Source: Hyphomicrobium methylovorum
GTDB taxonomy: Bacteria > Pseudomonadota > Alphaproteobacteria > Rhizobiales > Hyphomicrobiaceae
Assembly (NCBI RefSeq): GCF_013626205.1
Contig: NZ_QHJE01000001.1
Span: forward strand, 2,336,501 to 2,400,500
DNA length: 64,000 nt
Direction: 5' to 3'
In this document: positions 20,172-28,941 of the stretch, piece by piece
Numbering within the stretch: position 1 is the stretch's first letter
Layout of the letters: each line of letters begins with the position of its first letter
Position numbers and translations under genes: made by a program
Notes under the pieces: model-generated
What the model saw: the letters and a program-made list of their open reading frames with translations, nothing else
Databases searched by the model: none
What the model was told of the DNA's origin: nothing

Positions 20172-21587
20172 ATGCGTCTTTCGACGTCCACCCGTTTCAC
20201 AGCTTTAACCCTCCTGGTTTTCTCCATGCTCGCATTGACACCTGAAGCCTTCGCAGCTCCCTCGGGAACGCGCGCCTCCGAGTTCAAGCTTTCGAACGGA
20301 ATGGACGTGGTCGTCATTCCGGATCACCGCTCGCCGGTTGTTACCCACATGGTTTGGTATCGCGTCGGCGCGGGCGATGAGGTGCGGGGCAAATCCGGCA
20401 TCGCGCATTTTCTCGAACACCTGATGTTCAAGTCGACGGATAAAATTCCGGTCGGTGAATTCTCGAAGATCGTCGGGCGTCTCGGCGGGCAGGACAACGC
20501 CTTCACCGGCCAGGATGCGACCGCATACTTCCAGCGTGTTTCGAAAGATCGCCTCGGGAAGATGATGGAGATGGAGGCCGATCGCATGGTCCACCTTCGT
20601 CTCGATGAAAAGGAAGTTCTGACGGAGCGCGATGTCATTCTGGAAGAACGCCGTTCGCGCGTTGAGAACAATCCGGCGGCACTGCTCGACGAGCAGATGA
20701 ATGCAGCGCTCTATCTCAACGATCCCTATGGAACGCCCGTTATCGGCTGGTATCACGAAATCCAGCAGCTCTCGCGGCAGGATGCGCTGACGTTCTACAA
20801 GCATTACTATGCGCCGAATAACGCGATCCTGATCGTCTCGGGCGACGTGACCGATGAAGAAGTGCGCAAGCTCGCGGAAGAAACGTACGGCAAGATTCCG
20901 AACAATCCCGACGTCGGCGCTCCTCGGCATCGGCCCAGCGAGCCGCCGCCGATTGGCGCTCGCCGGATCGAGCTTAAAGATGCGCGTGCGGGCAACTATT
21001 CGGTGCAACGCTATTACACCACGCCGAGCTACGTAACGGCGAAGCCGGGTGAAGCCGAAGCGCTTGACGTGATGATGAAGATCGTTGGCTCAGGCGTTAC
21101 GAGCCGCATGTACAAGAAGCTGGTTGTCGAGTCGAAGCTGGCGTCGAGCGCAGCCGGTGATTATTCGGGTTCGGGACTCGATAGCGGTACGATCACCGTT
21201 TACGCAGTCGCTGCTGACGGCGTGCCGCTTCCGAAGGTCGAGGCGGCTATCGATGATGTGCTTGCAGATGTCGTCAAGAATGGTGTGACGGAGGCAGAGC
21301 TTGCCCGGGCGAAGCGCGGCTTCCTCGCTGACTACGTTTACGAGAGCGACAATCAGGCGACGCTGGCACGACGCTACGGATGGAACCTTGCGGTTGGGCG
21401 CACGGTCGCCGACGTCGAGAATTGGCCGGAAGCAATCTCGAAGGTTACCGCGGCGGACGTCAAAGCTGCTGCCGCGAAGTATCTCGATCTTCGCGCGTCT
21501 GTGACGGGCTACCTGGTCCCGGATCAAAGCAGCGTTGCGAAAGTCGAAGACACCGCACCCATGCCGGCCAACGGCGAATTGAGGTGA
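20172..21587 (+). CDS. M16 family zinc metallopeptidase (catalytic subunit)
   Basis: Periplasmic or secreted insulinase-like peptidase, 471 residues. Residues 1-28 are a signal peptide ending AFA. The inverted zinc motif HFLEH is at 79-83, and the third ligand Glu159 lies in VILEERRSRVE, exactly 76 residues after the motif as in the family. The C-terminal half is the second, non-catalytic M16 domain. The ATG at 20172 fits the signal peptide; the frame extends to 19992 but that part is not protein-like. It is followed, with start and stop overlapping or nearly so, by a second M16 gene that lacks the zinc motif; the two probably form a heterodimer. Confidence 0.9.
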   Translation: MRLSTSTRFTALTLLVFSMLALTPEAFAAPSGTRASEFKLSNGMDVVVIPDHRSPVVTHMVWYRVGAGDEVRGKSGIAHFLEHLMFKSTDKIPVGEFSKIVGRLGGQDNAFTGQDATAYFQRVSKDRLGKMMEMEADRMVHLRLDEKEVLTERDVILEERRSRVENNPAALLDEQMNAALYLNDPYGTPVIGWYHEIQQLSRQDALTFYKHYYAPNNAILIVSGDVTDEEVRKLAEETYGKIPNNPDVGAPRHRPSEPPPIGARRIELKDARAGNYSVQRYYTTPSYVTAKPGEAEALDVMMKIVGSGVTSRMYKKLVVESKLASSAAGDYSGSGLDSGTITVYAVAADGVPLPKVEAAIDDVLADVVKNGVTEAELARAKRGFLADYVYESDNQATLARRYGWNLAVGRTVADVENWPEAISKVTAADVKAAAAKYLDLRASVTGYLVPDQSSVAKVEDTAPMPANGELR

Positions 21588-21592
21588 TGACA

Positions 21593-23011
21593 ATGACAAT
21601 CTTTTCGCGCGGAGTTGCTGCGGGCCACCGTTTCGCGGCAGCTTTGCGGATCTCCTTCGGCGCCGTTGCGTTTGCATCGGTCGCTGGTCTCTCCATCAGC
21701 AGTCCGGCAGCAGCAATGAACATTCAAAAAATTACGTCGCCCGGAGGCATCGAAGCCTGGCTCGTAGAAGAGCACGGCGTGCCACTTATCTCGATGCGAT
21801 ACGCGTTCGAAGGCGGCAGCAGTCAGGATCCGGAAGGAAAGCCGGGCGTTGCCAATTTCATTACGGCGATGATGGATGAAGGCGCGGGCGATTTGAGCTC
21901 GGCCGAGTTTCAGGAACGCATGGAAGATATCTCCATGCGTATGCGCTACGACGACTCGAAGGATTCGCTGTACGGATCCTTTGAAACCCTGACGGCGAAC
22001 CGCGACAAGGGCGTCGAGCTGCTGAAGCTCTCGGTGCAAAAGCCCAGGTTTGATGCCGAAGCAGTCGATCGTATCCGCCAGCAGCTCGTTGCTAATCTGC
22101 TTTACGCCGACAAGGACCCTGAGAAGGTTGCCATGCGCGAATGGTATGCGCAGGCATTTGCGGGCCATCCCTATGCGCGGCCTTCGAATGGCACACCGGA
22201 ATCTGTTGCGAAGATCACGGGCGCGGATCTTGCCGCTTATCACAAGCGCGTTTTCGCGCGCGACAATCTGAAGGTTGTTGCGGTCGGAGACATTACGGCG
22301 GCTGATCTCGGCAAGATGCTGGATGAGGTCTTCGGCGGGCTTCCGGCAAAATCCGATCTTTATCCAGTCGGTAAGACGACACCTGTTGCCGGTAATCAGC
22401 GTGTGATCGATATGGCGGTTCCGCAGTCGGTTGCGGTGTTCGGACTTGGCGCGATGGAGCGCAATGACCCGGACTTCATGGCCGCGTTTATCGTCAATCA
22501 CATTCTTGGTGGCGGCGGATTTTCCGCGAAGCTGATGGAAGAGGTTCGCGAGAAGCGCGGGCTTGCTTACTCGGTTTACACGTTCCTGCAGCCCGATCGG
22601 TTTACGTCGATCCTTGTTGGTAGCGTCGCGACGAAGAATGCGTCTATGGCGGAAAGCCTCGACATTATCCGCAAGGAAATGGCGAAGATGGCCAAGGATG
22701 GTCCGACACAAGCGGATCTCGATGCCGCGAAGTCGTATCTGACGGGATCTTATGCTCTGCGGTTCGATACAAATTCGAAAATCGCGTCGCAGCTTCTGGG
22801 ATTGATGCAGGAAGGGTTCGGCCCGGATTATGTTGAAAATCGCAATAAGCTGATCGAGGCTGTGACGCTGGAGGATGCCAAGCGCGTGGCGGCCCGGCTT
22901 CTGAAGCCGGACGACCTGATCGTCACGATCGTTGGGCAACCGGTTGGGGTGTCCTCGAACGCACCCGCAGCGTTGCGACCGGCCAGCGCCGGTGCCTCGC
23001 GACGCGGATAA
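21593..23011 (+). CDS. M16 family peptidase homologue lacking the zinc motif
   Basis: 472 residues, with an N-terminal signal peptide (about 1-40, ending AAA). Where its partner has HFLEH, this one has GVANFITAMMDEG, so no zinc-binding HxxEH is present. It keeps the domain layout and the C-terminal Arg/Tyr-type element (EVREKRGLAYSVYTF) used in substrate binding. This matches the known pattern of M16 heterodimers with one active and one supporting subunit. I chose the ATG at 21593 because GAGG lies eight bases before it; another ATG at 21587 overlaps the upstream stop. Confidence 0.88.
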   Translation: MTIFSRGVAAGHRFAAALRISFGAVAFASVAGLSISSPAAAMNIQKITSPGGIEAWLVEEHGVPLISMRYAFEGGSSQDPEGKPGVANFITAMMDEGAGDLSSAEFQERMEDISMRMRYDDSKDSLYGSFETLTANRDKGVELLKLSVQKPRFDAEAVDRIRQQLVANLLYADKDPEKVAMREWYAQAFAGHPYARPSNGTPESVAKITGADLAAYHKRVFARDNLKVVAVGDITAADLGKMLDEVFGGLPAKSDLYPVGKTTPVAGNQRVIDMAVPQSVAVFGLGAMERNDPDFMAAFIVNHILGGGGFSAKLMEEVREKRGLAYSVYTFLQPDRFTSILVGSVATKNASMAESLDIIRKEMAKMAKDGPTQADLDAAKSYLTGSYALRFDTNSKIASQLLGLMQEGFGPDYVENRNKLIEAVTLEDAKRVAARLLKPDDLIVTIVGQPVGVSSNAPAALRPASAGASRRG

Positions 23012-23054
23012 GCCGGTTAATCGTCTCCGTCTGGCGGCCATAGGACCGAGTGGA

Positions 23055-23079
23055 AAGGGCGCCGGTAAAACGCGCCCTT
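23055..23079 (+). terminator. Hairpin between the M16 pair and pgi
   Basis: A perfect eight-base stem (AAGGGCGC with GCGCCCTT) around a nine-base loop, 44 bases after the M16 stop. Only two T follow, so it may be a weak or Rho-assisted terminator. Confidence 0.45.
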
Positions 23080-23140
23080 GGCCCTTGCGGCGAAATCGGC
23101 TAGGCGGGGGCTTCCATCATTCGGGAGCGGTTCCAGCGCC

Positions 23141-24493
23141 ATGCAAGACGGGCAGAACGACGTAAGCGGGTTCAAGCAAAATATCGACGGATGTCTCGAT
23201 GCGGTGATTGGCGAACACGGCCTTTCCCGCGAGACGCTGCAGTCGTGGCTGAAGCGCATGGGGCCGCATGTCGAAGCGCTGAAGAACGACTATCGCGAAG
23301 AGCGTCTCGGTCTTCTGCGGATCGCGGAAGAGACTGCTGACATTGATGCGGCGGAAGCGGCGCTCGCGCGTCTTTCGGTCGGCGCGCAGACGATCGTGTT
23401 CTTCGGCACCGGTGGATCGAGCCTTGGCGGGCAGACGCTGGCGCAGCTTGCGGGCTGGAAAATTCCCGGCGTCGCGACGGAAGGACAGAAGTCTCGTCCC
23501 CGCACACGTTTTTATGACAACCTCGATGGGCGGACGCTTGAAGGCGTTTTGAACACGCTCGATCTCAGGACGACACGCTTTATCGTCACGTCCAAGTCGG
23601 GTGGTACGGCCGAAACGCTGGCGCAGGCCATTGCTGCGCTGAGTGCGGTGAAGGCCGCGGGGCTGGAAGCTGAAATTCCCAAACTTTTTCTCGGCATTAC
23701 GGAACCCGATAAGCCCGGCAAAGCGAACGGGCTTCGGGCATTGTTCTCGCGCTTCAACATTCCAATGCTTGAGCATCACACAGGTATCGGCGGGCGTTTC
23801 TCCTGCCTGACGAATGTCGGCCTGATGCCCGCGATTGCACGCGGGCTCGATGTGCGCGCGATCCGTGCTGGTGCGAAGAGTGTGATCGATGCGCTGCTTG
23901 CCGCAAAGTCTGCGGAAGATTTTCAGCCTGCTGTCGGCGCCGCAACCGCCGTCGCGTTATCGAAGGAAAAAGGCATCAAGACACTCGTTCTGATGCCTTA
24001 CACGGATCGTCTTGGCCGGCTTTCGGCTTGGTTCGTGCAGCTCTGGGCGGAAAGTCTGGGCAAGGGCGGCGAGGGCACAACGCCTGTCGGAGCGCTCGGT
24101 CCTCTCGATCAGCACAGTCAGCTTCAGCTTTTCATGGATGGGCCGCGCGAGCATTACATCACCATCCTGCGCGTGCCGAGCGCCGGAGTGGGGCCGAAGA
24201 TCGATAAGGAACTGGCGCAGCTTGCGGGCGCCGACATGCTCGGTGGGCATGCCATCGGCGATATCGTCGAGGCTCAGGCACACGCGGTTCCGGACGCCCT
24301 TGCTCAAGCTCAGCGGCCTGTTCGGACAATCGACGTTGCAAAACTCGATGAAAAAACCCTCGGCGCGCTGCTGATGCACTTTATGATCGAGACGATTCTC
24401 GCGGGCCGTTTGCTCGGTCTCGATCCGTTCGATCAGCCCGCCGTCGAGCTCGCGAAAGTCCTCACACGGGAGCGCCTCGCGTCGGGCGCTTGA
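23141..24493 (+). CDS. pgi: Glucose-6-phosphate isomerase
   Basis: Interconverts glucose 6-phosphate and fructose 6-phosphate. 450 residues, shorter than the ~540-residue enterobacterial form and similar to the compact type also found fused to transaldolase. Sugar-phosphate-binding motifs are GTGGSSLGGQ and TSKSGGTAET; SIS-domain folds fill both halves. I chose the ATG at 23141; a TTG at 23078 opens the same frame but adds residues with no match. The mutL gene begins 28 bases after its stop, so they are likely co-transcribed. Confidence 0.9.
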   Translation: MQDGQNDVSGFKQNIDGCLDAVIGEHGLSRETLQSWLKRMGPHVEALKNDYREERLGLLRIAEETADIDAAEAALARLSVGAQTIVFFGTGGSSLGGQTLAQLAGWKIPGVATEGQKSRPRTRFYDNLDGRTLEGVLNTLDLRTTRFIVTSKSGGTAETLAQAIAALSAVKAAGLEAEIPKLFLGITEPDKPGKANGLRALFSRFNIPMLEHHTGIGGRFSCLTNVGLMPAIARGLDVRAIRAGAKSVIDALLAAKSAEDFQPAVGAATAVALSKEKGIKTLVLMPYTDRLGRLSAWFVQLWAESLGKGGEGTTPVGALGPLDQHSQLQLFMDGPREHYITILRVPSAGVGPKIDKELAQLAGADMLGGHAIGDIVEAQAHAVPDALAQAQRPVRTIDVAKLDEKTLGALLMHFMIETILAGRLLGLDPFDQPAVELAKVLTRERLASGA

Positions 24494-24521
24494 TAGCGCC
24501 ACAGCCAGGAGACGATTGGGA

Positions 24522-26306
24522 GTGACGATCCGGCAGCTCAGCCCCGAAACCGTCAACCGCATTGCAGCGGGCGAGGTGGTGGAGCGCCCGGCGAGTGTCG
24601 TGAAGGAACTCGTCGAAAACGCGATCGACGCTGGCGCGAGCCAAATCGAAGTTGTGGTCAGCGGCGGCGGGCTTTCGCTTATTCGCGTAACCGACGACGG
24701 TCATGGCATGACCGCGGACGATCTGGCGCTCGCAGTTGAACGGCACGCGACGTCGAAGCTCGACGAAGAAGATCTGTTCGACATTCGCTCGCTTGGTTTT
24801 CGCGGTGAGGCGTTGCCGTCAATCGGTTCGATTGCGCATCTCGAAATCAAGTCACGCGCACGGACTGCGGAGCATGGATTTGCAATCGGTGTGGTGCGCG
24901 GAGCAAAAGCGGCCATTCGCCCGACAGCGGTGAATAGCGGCACGATTGTCGAGGTTCGCGATCTCTTTTCGGCGACACCGGCGCGGCTCAAGTTTCTGAA
25001 ATCTGAGCGTGCTGAAACGATGGCTGTAACGGATGTCGTGCGGCGCCTTGCGATGGCGCATCCCGATGTCGGGTTTACGCTGCAAACGGGCGAGAAGCGG
25101 CCAACGGTTTATGCGCGCGCCGCGCGATCATCGTCCGCATGGCTCGAGCGGGTCGGCGCAGTGATGGGGCGCGAGTTCATGACCGATGCGCTCGAAGTGT
25201 CGGGCGGTGGAAGCAATGCTTCGGGGCCGATGCGTTTGTTCGGCTTCATCGGTCTACCGACGCTGCATCGTGCCGACAGCATGCAGCAGTTCCTATTCGT
25301 CAACGGGCGTCCGGTGAGGGACAAGCTGCTGATCGGCGCGGTGCGTGCGGCTTACGGCGATCTCATTCCGCGCGGGCGTTCGCCGTTGCTCGCGTTGTTC
25401 CTTGATGTGACGCCCTCAGACGTGGACGTGAATGTGCATCCGGCCAAGGCGGAGGTGCGCTTTCGCGATTCTGGGCGCGTGCGCGGGTTGATGATCGGCG
25501 CGATGGCAGAAGCGCTCGCTGCGGCGGGTCATCGTTCTTCCGCGAAAGGTGGTGTTCTGACGGTCGATAGTTTTTCGACCGGCGTTCTGCCGAGCGCTCC
25601 AACGCCTTCGGGGCCAGCGTTTGATGGCTTTGCCGCAGCGGTTCAGACGCCGTTTGCAGGCGTTGATGTTCCGAGTGGGGATGTGCGTGAGCCGGATGCG
25701 ATGCGCGCGGGAGAGACAGCGATCGATCAGCCGCTCGGCGCGGTTCGTGCGCAGGTGCACGAGAATTATATCGTTGCGCAGACGCGGGATGGGCTCGTTA
25801 TCGTCGATCAGCATGCGGCGCACGAACGGCTCGTTTATGAGCGAATGAAATCGGCTCTCTCTAATGGCGGTGTTGCGCGGCAGGGCTTGCTCATCCCGGC
25901 GATTGTGACGCTCGATGCGGACGACGCGGAGCTTCTCGTAGGCCGTGCTGATGAGCTTGCCGAACTCGGTCTGGTGCTCGAGGGATTTGGCGAGGGGGCG
26001 GTGGCGGTGCGCGAAACTCCCGCGCTGCTCGGTGAAACCGATATCGACGGTCTGGTTCGAGATCTTGCGGCCGAGATCAGAGCCGATGGGACCGCGCGCT
26101 CGCTCAAGGACAGGCTGGACAGCATCGCATCACGGATGGCCTGCCACGGCAGTGTGCGCTCCGGACGGCGGCTTACGGTCGAAGAGATGAATGCGTTGCT
26201 GCGCCAGATGGAGGCGACGCCCTATTCGGGTCAGTGCAACCACGGTCGGCCGACGTATGTCGCGCTTAAGCTGTCAGACATCGAACGGCTGTTTGGCCGG
26301 CGATAG
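24522..26306 (+). CDS. mutL: DNA mismatch repair protein MutL (endonuclease type)
   Basis: Links mismatch recognition by MutS to strand incision. 594 residues. The N-terminal GHKL ATPase shows ELVENAIDAGAS, DDGHGM and the GFRGEALPSIGS lid. The C-terminal domain carries DQHAAHERLVYE (from Asp429), the DQHA(x)2E(x)4E nuclease motif, and near the end the ACHG and QCNHGRP elements. This is the self-nicking form expected in bacteria without MutH. The start is GTG at 24522 with AGGAG ten bases upstream; a TTG at 24516 is too close to that site. An intergenic terminator follows, serving the convergent bfr. Confidence 0.95.
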   Translation: MTIRQLSPETVNRIAAGEVVERPASVVKELVENAIDAGASQIEVVVSGGGLSLIRVTDDGHGMTADDLALAVERHATSKLDEEDLFDIRSLGFRGEALPSIGSIAHLEIKSRARTAEHGFAIGVVRGAKAAIRPTAVNSGTIVEVRDLFSATPARLKFLKSERAETMAVTDVVRRLAMAHPDVGFTLQTGEKRPTVYARAARSSSAWLERVGAVMGREFMTDALEVSGGGSNASGPMRLFGFIGLPTLHRADSMQQFLFVNGRPVRDKLLIGAVRAAYGDLIPRGRSPLLALFLDVTPSDVDVNVHPAKAEVRFRDSGRVRGLMIGAMAEALAAAGHRSSAKGGVLTVDSFSTGVLPSAPTPSGPAFDGFAAAVQTPFAGVDVPSGDVREPDAMRAGETAIDQPLGAVRAQVHENYIVAQTRDGLVIVDQHAAHERLVYERMKSALSNGGVARQGLLIPAIVTLDADDAELLVGRADELAELGLVLEGFGEGAVAVRETPALLGETDIDGLVRDLAAEIRADGTARSLKDRLDSIASRMACHGSVRSGRRLTVEEMNALLRQMEATPYSGQCNHGRPTYVALKLSDIERLFGRR

Positions 26307-26308
26307 AC

Positions 26309-26339
26309 AAAAAAGAGCGGCCGTCAGAATCGGCCGCTC
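26309..26339 (-). terminator. Intrinsic terminator of bfr
   Basis: On the minus strand a perfect nine-base stem (GAGCGGCCG with CGGCCGCTC, loop of seven) is followed by six T (26314-26309). It starts 24 bases after the bfr stop and immediately follows the mutL stop on the other strand. Confidence 0.88.
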
Positions 26340-26362
26340 CGTTTGCAGGATGGACGCAGGGC

Positions 26363-26854
26363 TTAGTGGTCGCCGCCCTCGTCGGCGCTTTCAGCGTTCA
26401 GCTGGCCATAGTTCTCAATGCCGATCCGGCCGATCAGGTCGAGCTGCGTTTCCAAGAAGTCGATGTGGCTTTCTTCGTCCTTCAGGAGGTCTTCAAAGAG
26501 ATCCATCGAGACGTAGTCGCCCTGCTCGCGGCAGATCTCGCGCGACTTCTTGTAGTGATCGCGGGCGATGTGCTCACCCTTCAGATCGCACTCGAGGACT
26601 TCCTTGAGGCTCTCGCCGATCATCAGCGGGGCAACGTGCTGGAGGTTCGGATGGCCGTCCAGGAAGATGATGCGGTCCACGAGGCGGTCCGCGTGCTCCA
26701 TCTCCTCGATGGATTCCTTGCGCTCTTTCTTGGCGAGTTTCTTAAATCCCCAGTTGTCTAGAAGGCGGTAATGCAACCAATACTGGTTGATCGCTCCCAG
26801 TTCGAGCTTTAGCGCCTCGTTGAGACGGGTGATGACCTCTTTGTTGCCCTTCAT
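26363..26854 (-). CDS. bfr: Bacterioferritin
   Basis: Haem-containing 24-subunit iron-storage shell that oxidises Fe(II) and stores Fe(III). 163 residues. All ferroxidase ligands are in the canonical places: Glu18, Glu51, His54, Glu94, Glu127 and His130, with Tyr25; Met52, the inter-subunit haem ligand, is present in SIEEMEH. It is read alone, with its own terminator, and has an iron-control-like motif upstream (26894-26910). The bfd gene lies 145 bases upstream on the same strand. Confidence 0.97.
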   Translation of the reverse strand: MKGNKEVITRLNEALKLELGAINQYWLHYRLLDNWGFKKLAKKERKESIEEMEHADRLVDRIIFLDGHPNLQHVAPLMIGESLKEVLECDLKGEHIARDHYKKSREICREQGDYVSMDLFEDLLKDEESHIDFLETQLDLIGRIGIENYGQLNAESADEGGDH

Positions 26855-26893
26855 GGCGCGCTCCGCATGTCTGACTGGTTCTGCTTCTTTAAA

Positions 26894-26910
26894 ACAAGAA
26901 GTATTCTAAA
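26894..26910 (-). promoter_or_regulatory. Iron-control-element-like operator upstream of bfr
   Basis: On the minus strand TTTAGAA-TAC-TTCTTGT matches 11 of 14 fixed positions of the ICE consensus TTTAGAA-N3-TTCTAAA bound by Irr in rhizobia (from memory). It lies about 40-55 bases before the bfr ATG and overlaps a possible -10 element TAGAAT. A related core occurs upstream of bfd. Confidence 0.5.
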
Positions 26911-26998
26911 CTAGGCGACGCGTGAATTGGAACAAAATTCATAGCGGCCAGCGAATTTAAGTGTCGCAGGCGAGGAATTATCGCTGAGGATCAGGTGT

Positions 26999-27331
26999 TT
27001 AAGCGGCGTTTGCGGAGCGCGAAGACCGGTTTGCGAGGGCAGTATCGATCCGGCGCTGACGGCGTTCGCGGCGTTCCTCAATGCGGGAAAGCTTTGCGCG
27101 GGCCTCTGCGAGAGCGAACGGGCAGATGCGGGTCGACTTTTCAAGGCGGTCCATAGCAGAATAGATGCACGAGACGGTTACTGGTGCGCACCGGCAGCAA
27201 TTCATCTTTTTATTGAGATGGCGGAAGACCACGCCCGGCGTCGGCAAAAGCCCCGGATCCGAACCCATGATTTCCGCAACTGCAAGCTCGATATCTCTGT
27301 TTGAGATAACCGCGCACGAACAAACGATCAC
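26999..27331 (-). CDS. bfd: Bacterioferritin-associated ferredoxin (BFD-like [2Fe-2S] protein)
   Basis: Small [2Fe-2S] protein that, in characterised systems, donates electrons to bacterioferritin to release stored iron. 110 residues. The ligands are Cys4 and Cys6 (VCSC) and Cys45 and Cys48 in NCCRC, fitting the CxC...CxxC pattern; an extra cysteine, Cys46, lies between the second pair. It is longer than the ~65-residue E. coli protein, with an arginine-rich C-terminal extension (about 65-110). Starts at GTG, with GGAG eight bases upstream. Adjacent to bfr but with its own leader. Confidence 0.85.
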   Translation of the reverse strand: MIVCSCAVISNRDIELAVAEIMGSDPGLLPTPGVVFRHLNKKMNCCRCAPVTVSCIYSAMDRLEKSTRICPFALAEARAKLSRIEERRERRQRRIDTALANRSSRSANAA

Positions 27332-27375
27332 GTCTTGGCTCCAATCTTTCGGGGTTCAAGGCCCCGGCATCGGAC

Positions 27376-27388
27376 ACCCTTAAAGGGT
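27376..27388. promoter_or_regulatory. 13-base palindrome upstream of bfd
   Basis: ACCCTT-A-AAGGGT, a perfect odd palindrome 45 bases before the bfd GTG. Its position suits an operator or a stem in the leader; no known consensus is claimed. Confidence 0.3.
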
Positions 27389-27409
27389 ATTTTCAAGCGT
27401 AGTTGGTCG

Positions 27410-27421
27410 AATAAGTATACT
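27410..27421 (-). promoter_or_regulatory. bfd-upstream copy of the bfr-type motif
   Basis: Minus-strand AGTATACTTATT matches AGAATACTTCTT upstream of bfr at 10 of 12 positions. It lies about 80 bases before the bfd start and contains the palindrome AAGTATACTT. Confidence 0.35.
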
Positions 27422-27660
27422 TTCGTCAAGCACTCTTTCTGCCACTGTGGAGATGGTGAGAAGAGTGCGTGATTCCAATGCCCTATCGAAGTCGCTTGTC
27501 GTGCAAAAACGCGTGATTGGCATTGAGATGATTACCGATCGACTCGCTCTCTCTCAAATGCGCATCAAGTTGGAATCATTTTAAATATTTGGGCCGAGTT
27601 TCGGACGTGACTGAAGACGGATTCCGAGGGCGGATACGCGAGTCTTTAGGGGGCTATTCG

Positions 27661-28941
27661 ATGTCACTTGCGGTCGAGGACGAAACGTCTGCGCGGGGTT
27701 TCGGTCCGATCGTTACGATCAGCGTTTTGTTTTTCATCTTCGGGTTTGCGACGTGGCTGAACGGCCCGCTGATCATGTTCGTGAAGCTCGCGTTCGACCT
27801 GGATGACGTGAACGCGCTGCTCGTGCCGATGGCGTTTTATCTCTCCTATTTTTTCTTTGCGTTGCCTTCGTCGGCGTTGCTTCGGCGTGTCGGCATGAAA
27901 AGGGGAATGGCGATCGGGCTGCTGGTGATGGCGTTCGGCGCGGTTGCGTTCGGTCAATTTACGACGGCGCGGTATTACCCTGGAACGCTTGTCAGTCTGT
28001 TTGTGATCGGAACGGGTCTGTCGCTGTTACAGACTGCATCGAACCCCTACGTCTGCGTGCTCGGTCCGGCGGATAGCGCGGCGCGCCGCATCGCGTTCAT
28101 GGGCATCTGTAACAAGTTTGCTGGCTTCCTCGCGCCGTTAGTGTTCGGCGTGATCGCTTTGCAGGGGCTCGATCATTTTGATCAGCGTGTGCAAGCGGCA
28201 GAGACCACCGCCGCGCGCGATGCGTTGCTGGATACATTCGCGCGGCAGGTCTATCTGCCATACATGGTGATGGCTGCGTTGCTTGCGGCCCTTGCCGTCT
28301 GGATATTGTTTTCGCGATTGCCGGATATTCGGTCCGGGGAGGCGAATACCGATACGGGCGGCGGCAGCGGATCAAGTTTCGTTCGCGTTCTACGCGTTCG
28401 CCATTTGCGCCTTGGCGTTATTTGCTTGTTTCTTTACGTCGGGCTTGAAGTTTTGGCGGCGGACGGCATCGGCATTTACGGTGCAGGATTTCAACTCCCG
28501 CTCGATGATACGCGGTTCTTTACGTCCTACACGCTCCTGGCCATGCTGATTGGGTACGTGGCGGGTGTGCTTGCCATACCGCGATATATTTCGCAGCACG
28601 GCTATCTTGCGATATCGGCGGCACTCGGTGTGCTGCTGACGATTGCAGCGACGCTTACGAGCGGATTTTTATCCGTCGCATTTATCGCCAGCCTGGGCTT
28701 TGCCAATGCCATGATGTGGCCGGCGATTTTTCCGCTCGCTATTCGCGATCTCGGCCGCGATACCGAAACGGGTTCGGCGTTTCTCATCATGGCGATCGTC
28801 GGCGGTGCGCTGATGCCTTACGCTTTCGCGCTGATCAAGGAGCATATCGATTTCCAGATCGCGTATCTCGTGCTTGCCGGACCCGCGTATCTGTACATCT
28901 TATTCTACGGTTTGAACGGCTGGCGTCCGAGCGCTGACTGA
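27661..28941 (+). CDS. Sugar MFS transporter (FucP/GluP family)
   Basis: Proton-coupled sugar importer of the major facilitator superfamily, 426 residues with about 12 membrane helices. The sequence follows the FucP/GluP group: FFIFGFATWLNGPLI in helix 1, GLSLLQTASNPYV in helix 4 and AIGxR-type loops. A hexose such as glucose, galactose or fucose is likely; which one is unclear. The ATG at 27661 has AGGGGG upstream; an earlier in-frame start (27589) adds residues with no match. Its 3' end overlaps the convergent hydrolase gene by 42 bases. Confidence 0.85.
   Translation: MSLAVEDETSARGFGPIVTISVLFFIFGFATWLNGPLIMFVKLAFDLDDVNALLVPMAFYLSYFFFALPSSALLRRVGMKRGMAIGLLVMAFGAVAFGQFTTARYYPGTLVSLFVIGTGLSLLQTASNPYVCVLGPADSAARRIAFMGICNKFAGFLAPLVFGVIALQGLDHFDQRVQAAETTAARDALLDTFARQVYLPYMVMAALLAALAVWILFSRLPDIRSGEANTDTGGGSGSSFVRVLRVRHLRLGVICLFLYVGLEVLAADGIGIYGAGFQLPLDDTRFFTSYTLLAMLIGYVAGVLAIPRYISQHGYLAISAALGVLLTIAATLTSGFLSVAFIASLGFANAMMWPAIFPLAIRDLGRDTETGSAFLIMAIVGGALMPYAFALIKEHIDFQIAYLVLAGPAYLYILFYGLNGWRPSAD

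Larger units (their letters stand above)
27332..27660. other. 329-base intergenic region between bfd and the sugar transporter gene
   Basis: Divergent promoter region for bfd (left) and the FucP-like transporter (right). It holds the two bfd-side motifs annotated separately. The right half is less GC-rich (around 27560-27590, TTTTAAATATTT) and probably contains the transporter promoter. I see no gene and no RNA structure that I can name. Confidence 0.5.
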
